A DNA stretch of 61,510 nucleotides from Winogradskyella sp. (GCF_003712105.1 NZ_RHLG01000008.1:1-61510); one strand, 5' to 3'; counted from the first letter of the stretch, positions 27,198 through 35,362 are shown. A program made the numbers and translations. Notes: a model not told the origin generated them from the sequence alone.

Positions 27198-27656
27198 TTA
27201 TCGGAAATTTTTCTTAATACGGTCTAAATTTCGCTTATTATCACGGTCTTTAATGGTCTCGCGCTTGTCAAACAACTTTTTACCTTTAGCTAAGGCTATA
27301 TCTAACTTTGCAAGTCCTTTTTCGTTAATAAATAAGCGTAACGGAATAATTGCATTTCCTTTGACATTTACTTCACGCTCTAACTTTTTAAGTTCTCTTT
27401 TATTTAAGAGTAGTTTGCGCTCGGCTTTAGGCTTATGGTTGTAATAATTACCGTGAGCATATTCTTCAATGGTCATATTAATAACAAATAGCTCACCACC
27501 ATCGTTAAATTCGCAAAAGCTTTCAGCAATTGAAGCTTTACTATTGCGAATAGATTTTATTTCAGTACCAGTAAGAACAATACCTGCTGTATATTTGTCA
27601 AGTATCTCGTACTGAAATTTAGCTTTCTTGTTTAATATGTTAACCGTCTTTTGCAT
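27198..27656 (-). CDS. smpB: SsrA-binding protein SmpB
   Basis: A 152-residue RNA-binding protein that brings tmRNA to stalled ribosomes for trans-translation. Family motifs: NKKAKFQYEILDKYTAGIVL at the N-terminus, TGTEIKSIR, GELFVINMTIEEY, the core RKLLLNKRELKKL, and the basic C-terminal tail KGKKLFDKRETIKDRDNKR that reads the mRNA channel. I use ATG 27656 (MQKTVNIL); a TTG nine bases upstream is inside the region between promoter box and ATG and is not conserved. The promoter box TAACTTTG ends 6 nt before this ATG. Confidence 0.96.
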   Translation of the reverse strand: MQKTVNILNKKAKFQYEILDKYTAGIVLTGTEIKSIRNSKASIAESFCEFNDGGELFVINMTIEEYAHGNYYNHKPKAERKLLLNKRELKKLEREVNVKGNAIIPLRLFINEKGLAKLDIALAKGKKLFDKRETIKDRDNKRNLDRIKKNFR

Positions 27657-27662
27657 GGTGAG

Positions 27663-27670
27663 CAAAGTTA
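27663..27670 (-). promoter_or_regulatory. Promoter -7 box TAACTTTG, 6 nt before the smpB ATG
   Basis: Minus-strand TAACTTTG is followed by CTCACC and ATG. The transcript would start at or within a few bases of the start codon. The -33 region is only TTT. Confidence 0.45.
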
Positions 27671-27785
27671 GTTTTAAAAGTGAAAAGTAAAAAGTTATTA
27701 GCTAAGAGTTATAAGTCGAAAGTAATATGTTAAAAGTTGTAATCTAATCTGTAGTTTTACGACCTGTATATTTTAAAATCATGGT

Positions 27786-28550
27786 ATGCGCTATATATCG
27801 CTTCTTTTATTAGTATTAGTATTTAATTGTAAAAATGAGATTAAGACGTCTAAACCTTTAACAGCTAATGAAATAGTAGATAAATCTATTGATGTTTCAG
27901 GTGGAATTGTATACGATACAGTAGCTGCTGTTATAATTAATTTTGATTTTAGATCTCTTGGTTATCGCAGTGTGTATTCTTCTGAAGGTAAAGTGCTTAG
28001 AAGACATATTTTTAAAGAAGAAGATACGATTTTAGATTTTTTAAAAGGGAATCAATTTCAACGTTACATAAATAAAATTCCGGTTAAAGTTCCCGATTCT
28101 ATGATACCAAGATATTCAGCTTCAGTGAATTCAGTACACTATTTTTCGGTGTTGCCATATGGTTTAAATGATAAGGCTGTAAATAAGGAATTAATAGGCG
28201 AGGAGCAGATTAAAGCTAATAATTATTACAAAGTCAAAGTTACTTTTGATGAAGAAGGTGGTGGAGAAGATTTTGAAGATGTCTTTATCTATTGGATTAA
28301 TAAAAAAACGTATAAAGCAGACTACTTAGCATATTCTTATAACGAAGATGATGACGTAGGTATGCGCTTTAGAGAAGCGTATAATGAAAGATATGTTAAG
28401 GGCTTACGATTTGTAGATTATAACAATTATAAATCTGAAGATGAATCAGTATCACTCTTAGAGTTAGGCAATGCATTTGATACTAATAAGCTAAAACTAC
28501 TTTCTATGATTGAATTAGAAAATGTAGATGTTGGATTAATCGACGACTAA
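27786..28550 (+). CDS. DUF6503-like lipoprotein
   Basis: A 254-residue protein with a lipoprotein signal peptide (MRYISLLLLVLVFNC, lipobox Cys 15), so it should be anchored in the outer or inner membrane. The mature part starts with LTANEIVDKSIDVSGG, an opening like that of LolA/LolB-like beta-barrel half-shells, and contains ADYLAYSYNEDDDVGMRFREA. I assign it to DUF6503 from memory; the exact family name is uncertain. Its last 15 bp overlap the 3' end of the converging phosphatase gene. No enzymatic motif was seen. Confidence 0.65.
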   Translation: MRYISLLLLVLVFNCKNEIKTSKPLTANEIVDKSIDVSGGIVYDTVAAVIINFDFRSLGYRSVYSSEGKVLRRHIFKEEDTILDFLKGNQFQRYINKIPVKVPDSMIPRYSASVNSVHYFSVLPYGLNDKAVNKELIGEEQIKANNYYKVKVTFDEEGGGEDFEDVFIYWINKKTYKADYLAYSYNEDDDVGMRFREAYNERYVKGLRFVDYNNYKSEDESVSLLELGNAFDTNKLKLLSMIELENVDVGLIDD

Positions 28551-29426
28551 CACTGTTGATGATTTATCATCTGGTTTTACAGTTACGATATAAAGGTTAG
28601 CATTATTGTCGTCTGCAATCATTTCATACTTTTTTTCTCCTAACAAGCCATTGGCAAACATTGGTGTTGTATTACTATGACCTACAATAAGAACAGTTTT
28701 GCCATAAGTCTCATCCGAGAATTGTTTTAGATCCAAATTTCTTGGATCATATAATTTAAGTTCTAGATTATTGGCTTTAGCAGTTGGTAAGGCAGTCTCT
28801 TTAGTTCTGTTATAATTAGTAGAGTAAACAGCATCAAATTTTACGTCCTTCAATACGTTTGCCCAATTATCTGCACGTTTCAATCCTTTCTCTGTGAGAT
28901 GTGGGTTGCGGTTAGATTTGTCAGAACGGTCTTTTTCTGCATGTCTAATAAGATAAAAAGTTGTGGTTTTTTGCTCTTGAATAAACTCCTTCTCAAAAGG
29001 ACCTTCCCAAATGACCTGTTCTATCATCCACTTACCGTTGTCTTTAGACAGTAGCATAAAATCTATTCCCCAAAAACCAGTAACTTTTGCAGCAGCAATA
29101 TGATTGCTAATTTCAAGTACTTTAACACTCCGCATTTTGGTCTCAGTACGGATATTACCTTTTTCCTTGGTATTTTGAGCCATTTTAAGGGCATTCTCAT
29201 AAGTCAACTGAGCGTAATATTCGTACTTGCCAGTGTCTTTATTTTTCCAATACCCAAACTTATATAGCCTAGGTTTTAATGCAGCTTTTAATTTGGTTGT
29301 ATCACCTTGGTAAAACCCATCAATATAGTTATTTAATGTAACTTCTATTTGTGCTTTGTCTGAAGTTTTTTGAGCAAATGTAATGCAAGAAAATAAGAAT
29401 AGGAGAGATGCAAAAGTTGATTTCAT
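28536..29426 (-). CDS. Exported NTF2-like domain fused to a histidine phosphatase (SixA-like)
   Basis: A 296-residue protein. The signal peptide is MKSTFASLLFLFSCITFAQ. Residues about 25-145 are an NTF2/lumazine-binding-like domain (LNNYIDGFYQGDTTKLKAAL, then WGIDFMLLSKDNGKWMIEQV). Residues about 150-290 are a histidine phosphatase: the RHAEKDRS motif with its catalytic His, LTEKGLKRADNWANVL, VYSTNYNRTKETALPTA, and the second catalytic His in VLIVGHSNTTP. I use ATG 29426, because the longer TTG start at 29453 is itself part of the promoter box. The substrate is unknown; such phosphatases act on phosphoproteins, phosphosugars or polyphosphates. Confidence 0.85.
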   Translation of the reverse strand: MKSTFASLLFLFSCITFAQKTSDKAQIEVTLNNYIDGFYQGDTTKLKAALKPRLYKFGYWKNKDTGKYEYYAQLTYENALKMAQNTKEKGNIRTETKMRSVKVLEISNHIAAAKVTGFWGIDFMLLSKDNGKWMIEQVIWEGPFEKEFIQEQKTTTFYLIRHAEKDRSDKSNRNPHLTEKGLKRADNWANVLKDVKFDAVYSTNYNRTKETALPTAKANNLELKLYDPRNLDLKQFSDETYGKTVLIVGHSNTTPMFANGLLGEKKYEMIADDNNANLYIVTVKPDDKSSTVLVVD

Positions 29427-29450
29427 GGTTGATATAATTGAATGATTACT

Positions 29451-29458
29451 CAAATATA
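29451..29458 (-). promoter_or_regulatory. Promoter -7 box TATATTTG of the NTF2-phosphatase gene
   Basis: Minus-strand TATATTTG, ending 24 nt before ATG 29426. It excludes the upstream TTG start, which would lie within the box. Confidence 0.5.
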
Positions 29459-29503
29459 ATCTAGAAATCTGGTGTAAGTATAAAAGCTATGTTAAAACTA
29501 TTA

Positions 29504-30166
29504 TTAATACGTCAATTGAGAGTGATACTCATTCATCATTGACACTCCAGATGATGTGCCAATTCTATCAACACCAGCTTCAATATATTTTAAGGCAGTT
29601 TCTGCAGTTCTAATTCCGCCTGAAGCTTTTATTTTGGCTTGACCTTTAAGCGTTTTTTTAATAATCTTAATGGCTGTAAGTGTTGCGCCACTTTTGGAGA
29701 ATCCGGTTGAGGTTTTTACAAAATCTGCATTGGCATCTAAACAAATTTCACAAGCTCTAACAATTTCATTTTTTGATAACTCGCTTATCTCTAAAATAAC
29801 TTTTAGTGTATTGTGTCCAATGGCGCGCTTTACGTCACTGATGTCTTTTAGTATTGCAACAAAGTTTCTACTCTTTAAAAATCCTAAATTCATCACCATA
29901 TCAATTTCTGTGGCACCCATATTTACAGCACTTTGTGCTTCATAAATTTTGGACTTTGTAGACATGGCACCTAGAGGAAAGCCAACAACAGAGCATACTT
30001 TAACAGGTGTTTCTTTTAATGCTTGTTCTGCGATTGCTACATAACCACTGTTAACACAAACCGAATGAAAGTTGTGAGTGATAGCCTCATTACATAGGCT
30101 AATGATTTGACGCTCAGTAGCAGTAGGCTTTAAAAGTGTATGATCTATATATGCGTTTAATTCCAT
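29504..30166 (-). CDS. deoC: Deoxyribose-phosphate aldolase
   Basis: A 220-residue class I aldolase that splits 2-deoxyribose 5-phosphate into glyceraldehyde 3-phosphate and acetaldehyde, used in deoxynucleoside breakdown. The Schiff-base lysine is K151 in FVKTSTGF. Other conserved parts are IDHTLLKPTAT at the N-terminus, VCSVVGFPLGAM, EIDMVMNLG, KVILEISEL and the phosphate-binding KASGGIRTAETA. It stands alone with about 190 nt upstream, which may hold a structured leader (30207-30241). Confidence 0.95.
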   Translation of the reverse strand: MELNAYIDHTLLKPTATERQIISLCNEAITHNFHSVCVNSGYVAIAEQALKETPVKVCSVVGFPLGAMSTKSKIYEAQSAVNMGATEIDMVMNLGFLKSRNFVAILKDISDVKRAIGHNTLKVILEISELSKNEIVRACEICLDANADFVKTSTGFSKSGATLTAIKIIKKTLKGQAKIKASGGIRTAETALKYIEAGVDRIGTSSGVSMMNEYHSQLTY

Positions 30167-30206
30167 ATTCTTATTTAGGAAAATTATAAGTTACTCTATA
30201 AAATAA

Positions 30207-30241
30207 GGGTAAACTTAACACGAAAGACTACCCATGTTAAG
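30207..30241 (-). other. Candidate structured leader upstream of deoC
   Basis: Two interleaved inverted repeats: GGGTA (30207-30211)/TACCC (30229-30233) and CTTAACA (30214-30220)/TGTTAAG (30235-30241). They cannot form simple nested hairpins together; they would be alternative hairpins or a pseudoknot. The connecting loops are short (2, 8 and 1 nt), so a true pseudoknot is doubtful. Possibly chance in AT-rich DNA. Confidence 0.25.
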
Positions 30242-30360
30242 CAGAAATGGAATTAATTAGCTCGATAAAACTAACAATTTATCCGATAAAATGAAAGATA
30301 TTTACAATTTTTAACTATGCATTTCATCGAAAAATTATAAATCATCTGGTTTTTAAGTAT

Positions 30361-30834
30361 TTAAGCAAACAAGTTTTGAATACGTTTATCGAATGTTTGG
30401 TTTTCTGTTGGATGTAATACTCTTCCAAAAAACGACATTAAGTCTTCAGAGTGTATTTCTCTTTTTTGAGTTAATAAACTGTAATGCGTAAAGCCACACC
30501 AAATAATGGATTTTAAATGGCTCTTGTCTTCATTGTACATACGCATTTCAACTTTTAGATTGCTATTGTCAAAATAGATAAGTTGAGATTCAATATTAAC
30601 GACTTCCATTAGCAAAGCCGGTTTTAAATAAACAATTTGGTTACTTGTTGACACCCAACTTTTACCTTCAGTTTTTGCCATTTTATAAATATCTAAATCA
30701 TAGGCATTAATTAATTCGTCTTCACGATGATTCATAAAGTAATCAATGTATTTCCCGTTATTTAAGTGATTAAATGGGTCACAATCCTGAAATCTAATTT
30801 TAGCTTGGCTTGATACTGTTTTTGGTAATACCAT
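30361..30834 (-). CDS. Acyl-CoA thioesterase, hotdog fold (4-hydroxybenzoyl-CoA thioesterase-like)
   Basis: A 157-residue hotdog-fold protein that probably hydrolyses acyl-CoA thioesters. The motif RFQDCDPFNHLNNGKYIDYF (residues about 14-33) holds the catalytic Asp and the conserved HLNN of the YbgC/4HBT family; strands WVSTSNQIVYLKPALLMEVV and SIIWCGFTHYSL complete the fold. It lies directly downstream of a tetR gene, with a palindromic site between them that matches one in front of tetR, so it is likely controlled by that repressor. Confidence 0.85.
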   Translation of the reverse strand: MVLPKTVSSQAKIRFQDCDPFNHLNNGKYIDYFMNHREDELINAYDLDIYKMAKTEGKSWVSTSNQIVYLKPALLMEVVNIESQLIYFDNSNLKVEMRMYNEDKSHLKSIIWCGFTHYSLLTQKREIHSEDLMSFFGRVLHPTENQTFDKRIQNLFA

Positions 30835-30850
30835 CTTTTTTGATTTTTAA

Positions 30851-30868
30851 ATATACCAATCGGTATAT
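30851..30868. promoter_or_regulatory. Probable TetR-family operator in front of the thioesterase gene
   Basis: ATATACCAATCGGTATAT, an 18-bp palindrome with one mismatched pair, 17 bp upstream of the thioesterase ATG. It differs at one position from the perfect palindrome in front of tetR (31501-31518). Confidence 0.75.
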
Positions 30869-30885
30869 TATTGGTTAAAAAAATA

Positions 30886-31482
30886 TTAAGTTTTTAGTTC
30901 ATTTGTAATCATTTCATCAATCTGATTCATGGAATCTTTCATATAAAATTCATCATCCATAGTGTATGTCATAAATATTGCACCTTGAATCATTGAGTCT
31001 ATGCGCTTAGCGTATTGCATTGCATTAATTTCTGAGGATATTTCTCCGTTTTCAATACCATCTTCAATTATAGTTGCCACTTGATCTTGAATACGTTCTA
31101 TAACTATACGTACACTTTCTAATAATTTCGAATTTTGGTTGTTTGCATCGACACCTATATTAAGCACTGGGCAACCACCATATGTTTTACTAATTCTATA
31201 ATAATCTCTATAGAAATCCGCAATTAGGTATAGCTTTTTTAGTGGTGATTCACTTTTGTTGATATGGTCCGCTATTCGCGACATTAATTTTTTTATAGTA
31301 TGCTTAAATGCAGCTATGGCTAGGTCTTCTTTGTTTTCAAAATTACCGTAAATGGCGCCTTTTGTTAAGCCTGTTGCAGAGGTAATATCACTCATACTTG
31401 TTGCTGCGTATCCGTACCTATTAAATATTGGTGCAACCGTTTCTAAAATATGCTGTTTAGTTAATTCTGATTTTGTAAGCAT
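30886..31482 (-). CDS. TetR/AcrR-family transcriptional repressor
   Basis: A 198-residue regulator. The N-terminal helix-turn-helix is clear (residues about 7-52: ILETVAPIFNRYGYAATSM, DITSATGLTKGAIYGNF, then NKEDLAIAAFKH), followed by an all-helical ligand-binding and dimerisation domain of normal length containing GGCPVLNIGVDANNQN, a segment shared with the fatty-acid-type YxaF/RutR-like subgroup. It is followed by an acyl-CoA thioesterase and flanked by two matching palindromes. Autoregulation and control of the thioesterase is a strong inference. The ligand is probably an acyl-CoA or a toxic lipid-like compound, but this is a guess. Confidence 0.93.
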   Translation of the reverse strand: MLTKSELTKQHILETVAPIFNRYGYAATSMSDITSATGLTKGAIYGNFENKEDLAIAAFKHTIKKLMSRIADHINKSESPLKKLYLIADFYRDYYRISKTYGGCPVLNIGVDANNQNSKLLESVRIVIERIQDQVATIIEDGIENGEISSEINAMQYAKRIDSMIQGAIFMTYTMDDEFYMKDSMNQIDEMITNELKT

Positions 31483-31486
31483 GATT

Positions 31487-31494
31487 CAAATATA
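31487..31494 (-). promoter_or_regulatory. Promoter -7 box TATATTTG, 4 nt before the tetR ATG
   Basis: Minus-strand TATATTTG followed by AATC and ATG; the A of ATG lies where +1 is expected. The 18-bp operator sits just upstream, between the -7 and -33 positions. Confidence 0.6.
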
Positions 31495-31500
31495 TAAAAA

Positions 31501-31518
31501 ATATACCAATTGGTATAT
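31501..31518. promoter_or_regulatory. Probable TetR-family operator in front of tetR
   Basis: ATATACCAATTGGTATAT is a perfect 18-bp palindrome 18 bp upstream of the tetR start and directly upstream of its -7 box, the classic place for autorepression. Confidence 0.8.
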
Positions 31519-31533
31519 TTTTAATTCTATAAA

Positions 31534-31637
31534 AAGGCAACGCGATTTTAGTTTGGACGTCACAAACCTATTTTACGTTGCCTTAGATGTCTGCCGCTAA
31601 GCAGACCAACCAATCAATATAAAGACTGTTTAGCGGC
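31534..31637 (-). terminator. Structured region downstream of clpB, probable terminator
   Basis: Inverted repeat AAGGCAACG (31534-31542)/CGTTGCCTT (31576-31584), followed on the minus strand by five T, with an inner GTTTG/CAAAC stem (31551-31555, 31563-31567). Nearer clpB, GTCTGC/GCAGAC (31589-31594, 31601-31606) competes with GCCGCTAA/TTAGCGGC (31593-31600, 31630-31637). The outer loop is unusually long for a simple terminator. Confidence 0.5.
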
Positions 31638-31656
31638 TTATTTGTTACACATTTTA

Positions 31657-34263
31657 CTAAATTTCTTCGATAACTAAGTCACCCTGATTTCTAAAGACCA
31701 ATTGATTATCAAACTCATCGAGCAGAATAATACTGTTCGTGGTAACTTTACCAGCCAGAATTTCTTTACTTAACTCATTTAACACCTGTTTTTGAATAAC
31801 GCGTTTTACTGGTCTTGCCCCATACTCAGGGTTATAACCTTTGTCAGCCAAATAACTTTTTGCTTCATTAGTGGCATCAAAAGTAATACCTTGCTGTGCA
31901 AGCATTTTTACAACTGATTTTAATTGTAAATCTACAATTTGCATTATGTTGTCCTTAGATAAAGGTGTAAATAAAATTGTATCATCAATTCTATTTAAAA
32001 ACTCAGGTCTAACAGTTTGCTTTAAAAGCCCAAGCACGTCAATTTTAGCAGATTCCATTGCAGTAGAAATATCTTCAGTAGCTTGAAAACGCTCTTGGAT
32101 GATATGGCTTCCCATATTAGATGTCATGATAATTATGGTGTTTTTAAAATCTGCTATTCTCCCTTTATTATCTGTTAATCTTCCTTCATCTAAAACTTGA
32201 AGTAAAACATTAAAGGTATCTGGATGTGCTTTTTCAATTTCATCCAATAATACGACTGAATAGGGCTTACGTCTAACTGCCTCAGTTAATTGTCCGCCTT
32301 CATCATAGCCAACGTATCCTGGAGGTGCTCCAACCAATCTACTTACAGAATGACGTTCTTGATACTCGCTCATATCTATGCGCGTCATGGCATTTTCATC
32401 GTCAAATAAATATTCTGCAAGTGCTTTCGCTAATTCTGTTTTACCTACACCAGTTGTGCCTAAAAACAGAAATGTTCCTATAGGTTTTTGCGAATTTTGA
32501 AGTCCAGCTCTAGAGCGGCGTACAGCATCACTTACGGCTTCAATAGCTTCTTCTTGGCCAACAACACGTTTGTGTAGTTCATCTTCAAGTTTTAAAAGTT
32601 TTTCACGCTCACTTTGAATCATTTTAGTCACAGGAATTCCAGTCCATTTTGCCACAACATCTGCTATATCTTCGTACGTAACTTCCTCTTTTATAAGTGC
32701 AGTATCTTGTTGACTTTCAAACTGTTTTTGGTAAGTTTCAAGTTGTGCTGAAGCTTCTTTAATTTTTCCATAACGAATTTCAGCCACTTTACCATAATCA
32801 CCTTCACGTTCAGCACGCTCAGCTTCTAACTTATAATTTTCGATGTCTTGCTTTGCAGTTTGAACCTTGTCTACAAGCTCTTTTTCATTTTTCCATTTGG
32901 CATTAATAGCATTGCGTTCTTCTTTAAAATTCGCTAGTTCAGCTTTAAGCGATTTGATTTTTGACTCATCTTTTTCTCTTTTTATAGCTTCATGCTCAAT
33001 TTCTAACTGCATGATTTTACGATCTAAGACGTCTAATTCTTCTGGTTTAGAATTTATTTCCATGCGAAGTTTAGAAGCTGCTTCATCCATTAAATCAATA
33101 GCCTTATCTGGTAAAAACCGATTAGTGATATACCTATTAGAAAGTTCTACTGCGCCTATAATGGCTTCATCTTTTATTCTAACTTTGTGATGTGTTTCGT
33201 ACTTCTCTTTAATACCTCTAAGGATGGAAATAGCACTTTCGGTATCAGGTTCATCAACGATTACTTTCTGAAAACGACGCTCCAAAGCTTTATCCTGTTC
33301 AAAATACTTTTGATATTCATCTAGAGTGGTAGCTCCAATTGCGCGAAGTTCACCTCTTGCTAATGCAGGTTTTAGAATGTTCGCTGCATCCATAGCACCT
33401 TGACCACCACCAGCACCTACTAATGTGTGTATTTCATCAATAAAGAGAACAATATCTCCATCACTGGTGGTCACTTCTTTTATAACCGCCTTTAAGCGTT
33501 CTTCAAATTCGCCTTTGAATTTTGCACCGGCAATGAGCGCGCCCATATCTAAAGCAAAAATTTGCTTATCCTTTAGATTTTCAGGAATATCTCCGTCTAT
33601 AATTCTATGCGCTAATCCTTCAGCTATAGCTGTTTTTCCAGTTCCGGGTTCACCAACAAGTATTGGGTTGTTTTTTGTTCTTCTGGAAAGGATTTGAAGA
33701 ATACGACGAATTTCTTCATCTCTACCAATGACTGGATCTAGTTTGCCATCTTGTGCTAATTGATTTAAGTTCTTTGCATATTTATTTAAAGAGTTATACG
33801 TTTCTTCTTGGTTCTGCGAAGTCACTCTATCGCCTTTACGTAATTCTTCTATTGCAGCTTTTAAGGTTTTTTCGGTTGCACCTTGATCTTTTAGTACTTG
33901 TGCTATTTTACTCTTGGATTTAAATATTGCTAAAATTAAATGTTCTATTGAAACAAAATCATCTTTCATGTTTTTGGCAATGATAGATGCTTCATTAAGC
34001 GATTTACCAGCTTCTCTTGACAACATTATATCTGTACCACTTACTTTTGAATAGCTCTCTAACTCTTTATCCAAAATTTGACTAAGTAATGCAGTGTTTA
34101 CATTTAGTTTTTTTAGTATAAACGGTAGCACATTCTCATCGACATTAAGAATGCCTTTAAATAGGTGCTCATTCTCAATGTGTTGATGGCCATAGGTCTG
34201 CACAATTTGCTGTGCTTGTTGTATGGCTTCTTGTGATTTAATTGTATAGTTGTTAAAATTCAT
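31657..34263 (-). CDS. clpB: ATP-dependent disaggregase chaperone ClpB
   Basis: An 868-residue Hsp100 chaperone that, with DnaK, extracts and refolds aggregated proteins. The order is normal: Clp-N repeats (1-145), AAA+ module 1 with Walker A GEPGTGKTAIAEGLA and Walker B VLFIDEIHTLVGAG, the coiled-coil middle domain (about 400-530, Glu/Lys-rich), AAA+ module 2 with Walker A GTTGVGKTELAKALA and VVLLDEIEKAHPDTF, and the C-terminal ClpB D2-small domain (PEYGARPVKRVIQKQVLNELS). The IGF/IGL loop of ClpA/ClpX is absent, as expected for ClpB. It stands alone, with about 170 nt upstream that lack a TAnnTTTG box, so its heat control may use another promoter type. Confidence 0.97.
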   Translation of the reverse strand: MNFNNYTIKSQEAIQQAQQIVQTYGHQHIENEHLFKGILNVDENVLPFILKKLNVNTALLSQILDKELESYSKVSGTDIMLSREAGKSLNEASIIAKNMKDDFVSIEHLILAIFKSKSKIAQVLKDQGATEKTLKAAIEELRKGDRVTSQNQEETYNSLNKYAKNLNQLAQDGKLDPVIGRDEEIRRILQILSRRTKNNPILVGEPGTGKTAIAEGLAHRIIDGDIPENLKDKQIFALDMGALIAGAKFKGEFEERLKAVIKEVTTSDGDIVLFIDEIHTLVGAGGGQGAMDAANILKPALARGELRAIGATTLDEYQKYFEQDKALERRFQKVIVDEPDTESAISILRGIKEKYETHHKVRIKDEAIIGAVELSNRYITNRFLPDKAIDLMDEAASKLRMEINSKPEELDVLDRKIMQLEIEHEAIKREKDESKIKSLKAELANFKEERNAINAKWKNEKELVDKVQTAKQDIENYKLEAERAEREGDYGKVAEIRYGKIKEASAQLETYQKQFESQQDTALIKEEVTYEDIADVVAKWTGIPVTKMIQSEREKLLKLEDELHKRVVGQEEAIEAVSDAVRRSRAGLQNSQKPIGTFLFLGTTGVGKTELAKALAEYLFDDENAMTRIDMSEYQERHSVSRLVGAPPGYVGYDEGGQLTEAVRRKPYSVVLLDEIEKAHPDTFNVLLQVLDEGRLTDNKGRIADFKNTIIIMTSNMGSHIIQERFQATEDISTAMESAKIDVLGLLKQTVRPEFLNRIDDTILFTPLSKDNIMQIVDLQLKSVVKMLAQQGITFDATNEAKSYLADKGYNPEYGARPVKRVIQKQVLNELSKEILAGKVTTNSIILLDEFDNQLVFRNQGDLVIEEI

Positions 34264-34437
34264 AGTTTTAATTATTTATCGTCAAACACGATTTTTCTTT
34301 TTCTATGTGTTTTATTTCAATTATCTTACCATTAAAAAATTAGCGACAAAATGTCTGTAATCAACTGGTTTTAAATGACTTTTTGTCTTTTTGTAAGTTG
34401 ATGGTTTTTCTGCGACTTAAATTGGAAAAATTAGTTT

Positions 34438-34824
34438 ATGGGTTTATTAAAAAAGATATTTGGAGGTTCTGCCGAACCTAAAGAAGAGAAAGTATTGCCT
34501 TGGCAACAACTTAATAGCTTAGAGCAGTTAAATGAGATAGAGAAGCGCTCTGCTACAAAAACCCAGTTTATATTTAAGCACTCTACAAGATGTGGTATAA
34601 GTAGAATGGTAATTAATCAATTCGTTTCGATGTACAAATTAGATTTGAATGCCGACTTATATTACCTTGATCTTTTGAGTTATCGCGATGTATCTAATGA
34701 GGTTGGTTATAAGTTTCAAGTGATGCACCAGTCACCACAATTACTTGTTATTAAAAATGGTGTCGCTGTTGCGCATGCATCTCATGGTGCTATTAATGAC
34801 ATGGATTTAGATAGATTTATCTAA
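34438..34824 (+). CDS. ytxJ: YtxJ-type bacillithiol-system redox protein (thioredoxin-like)
   Basis: A 128-residue cytoplasmic thioredoxin-fold protein of the DUF2847/YtxJ family, proposed to act as a monothiol bacilliredoxin. The active-site segment is FKHSTRCGISRMV, with a single Cys where thioredoxins have CxxC, and the cis-Pro loop is HQSPQLLVIKNGVAVAHASHG. The presence of this protein suggests bacillithiol as the low-molecular-weight thiol of this organism (inference). Its end overlaps that of the converging DUF393 gene by 8 bp. Confidence 0.85.
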   Translation: MGLLKKIFGGSAEPKEEKVLPWQQLNSLEQLNEIEKRSATKTQFIFKHSTRCGISRMVINQFVSMYKLDLNADLYYLDLLSYRDVSNEVGYKFQVMHQSPQLLVIKNGVAVAHASHGAINDMDLDRFI

Positions 34825-35203
34825 AATCTATTGTACAACTACCAGAGGTACCAAACCATTTTACGCGATTCTTAGAAGCAGTTTTGTAAATAAAATCTCT
34901 TATCATTCTTGGAATAAATGCTAATAATGCTGCTACGCGCTTCCATTTTGGAATTTTGGAGACTATCTTCAAAAAACCATCAGAGTGTGTTTTAACGCCA
35001 CTTCCATCAATTAAAATTACAGTATCTAATTGCTGAGTTGGGAAACCATATGTTTTAAGCAATTGTTGACCATAAGAAGATTGAAAAGCTACAAATTGAA
35101 ATAAATCTTCTGGAGCAAACTTTAATAGCCAGCCAACCACGCCATTACACAGGTTACATTCTCCATCAAAAATTATGATGTCTTTGGTTAATTGATTTTC
35201 CAT
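34817..35203 (-). CDS. DCC-family (DUF393) thiol-disulfide oxidoreductase-like protein
   Basis: A 128-residue protein with the family signature near the N-terminus, IIIFDGECNLCNGVVGWLL, in which DGECNLC gives the DxxCxxC motif the family is named for. Later conserved parts are FVAFQSSYGQQLL, and RDFIYKTASKNRVKWFG. The family is described as thioredoxin-like, but its substrate is not established. It converges with ytxJ, another thiol redox protein. Confidence 0.85.
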   Translation of the reverse strand: MENQLTKDIIIFDGECNLCNGVVGWLLKFAPEDLFQFVAFQSSYGQQLLKTYGFPTQQLDTVILIDGSGVKTHSDGFLKIVSKIPKWKRVAALLAFIPRMIRDFIYKTASKNRVKWFGTSGSCTIDFR

Positions 35204-35362
35204 GATTAGAAATTTTATGGTATTGTAGACGCATAAAATTTAAATAACTTTCATATACTATAGTTTTTAAAATTATGTTAATGTTTATGTATGTAGTATT
35301 TAAGATTGAGTACTTAAGTTATCTTTAATAATTAACAATTATAACATCAACCTAAAATTTAA

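Noticed and set aside
29427..29453. TTG start at 29453 for the NTF2-phosphatase gene
   Set aside because: That TTG is part of the TATATTTG promoter box, so it cannot be in the mRNA.
31534..31637. Insertion sequence or attachment site suggested by inverted repeats between clpB and tetR
   Set aside because: There is no transposase or integrase gene and no flanking target duplication; a terminator or RNA fold is simpler.
32867..33190. 107-residue + strand frame, Ser/Leu-rich
   Set aside because: Antisense to the coiled-coil region of clpB; the composition is explained by the Glu/Lys codons of the real gene.
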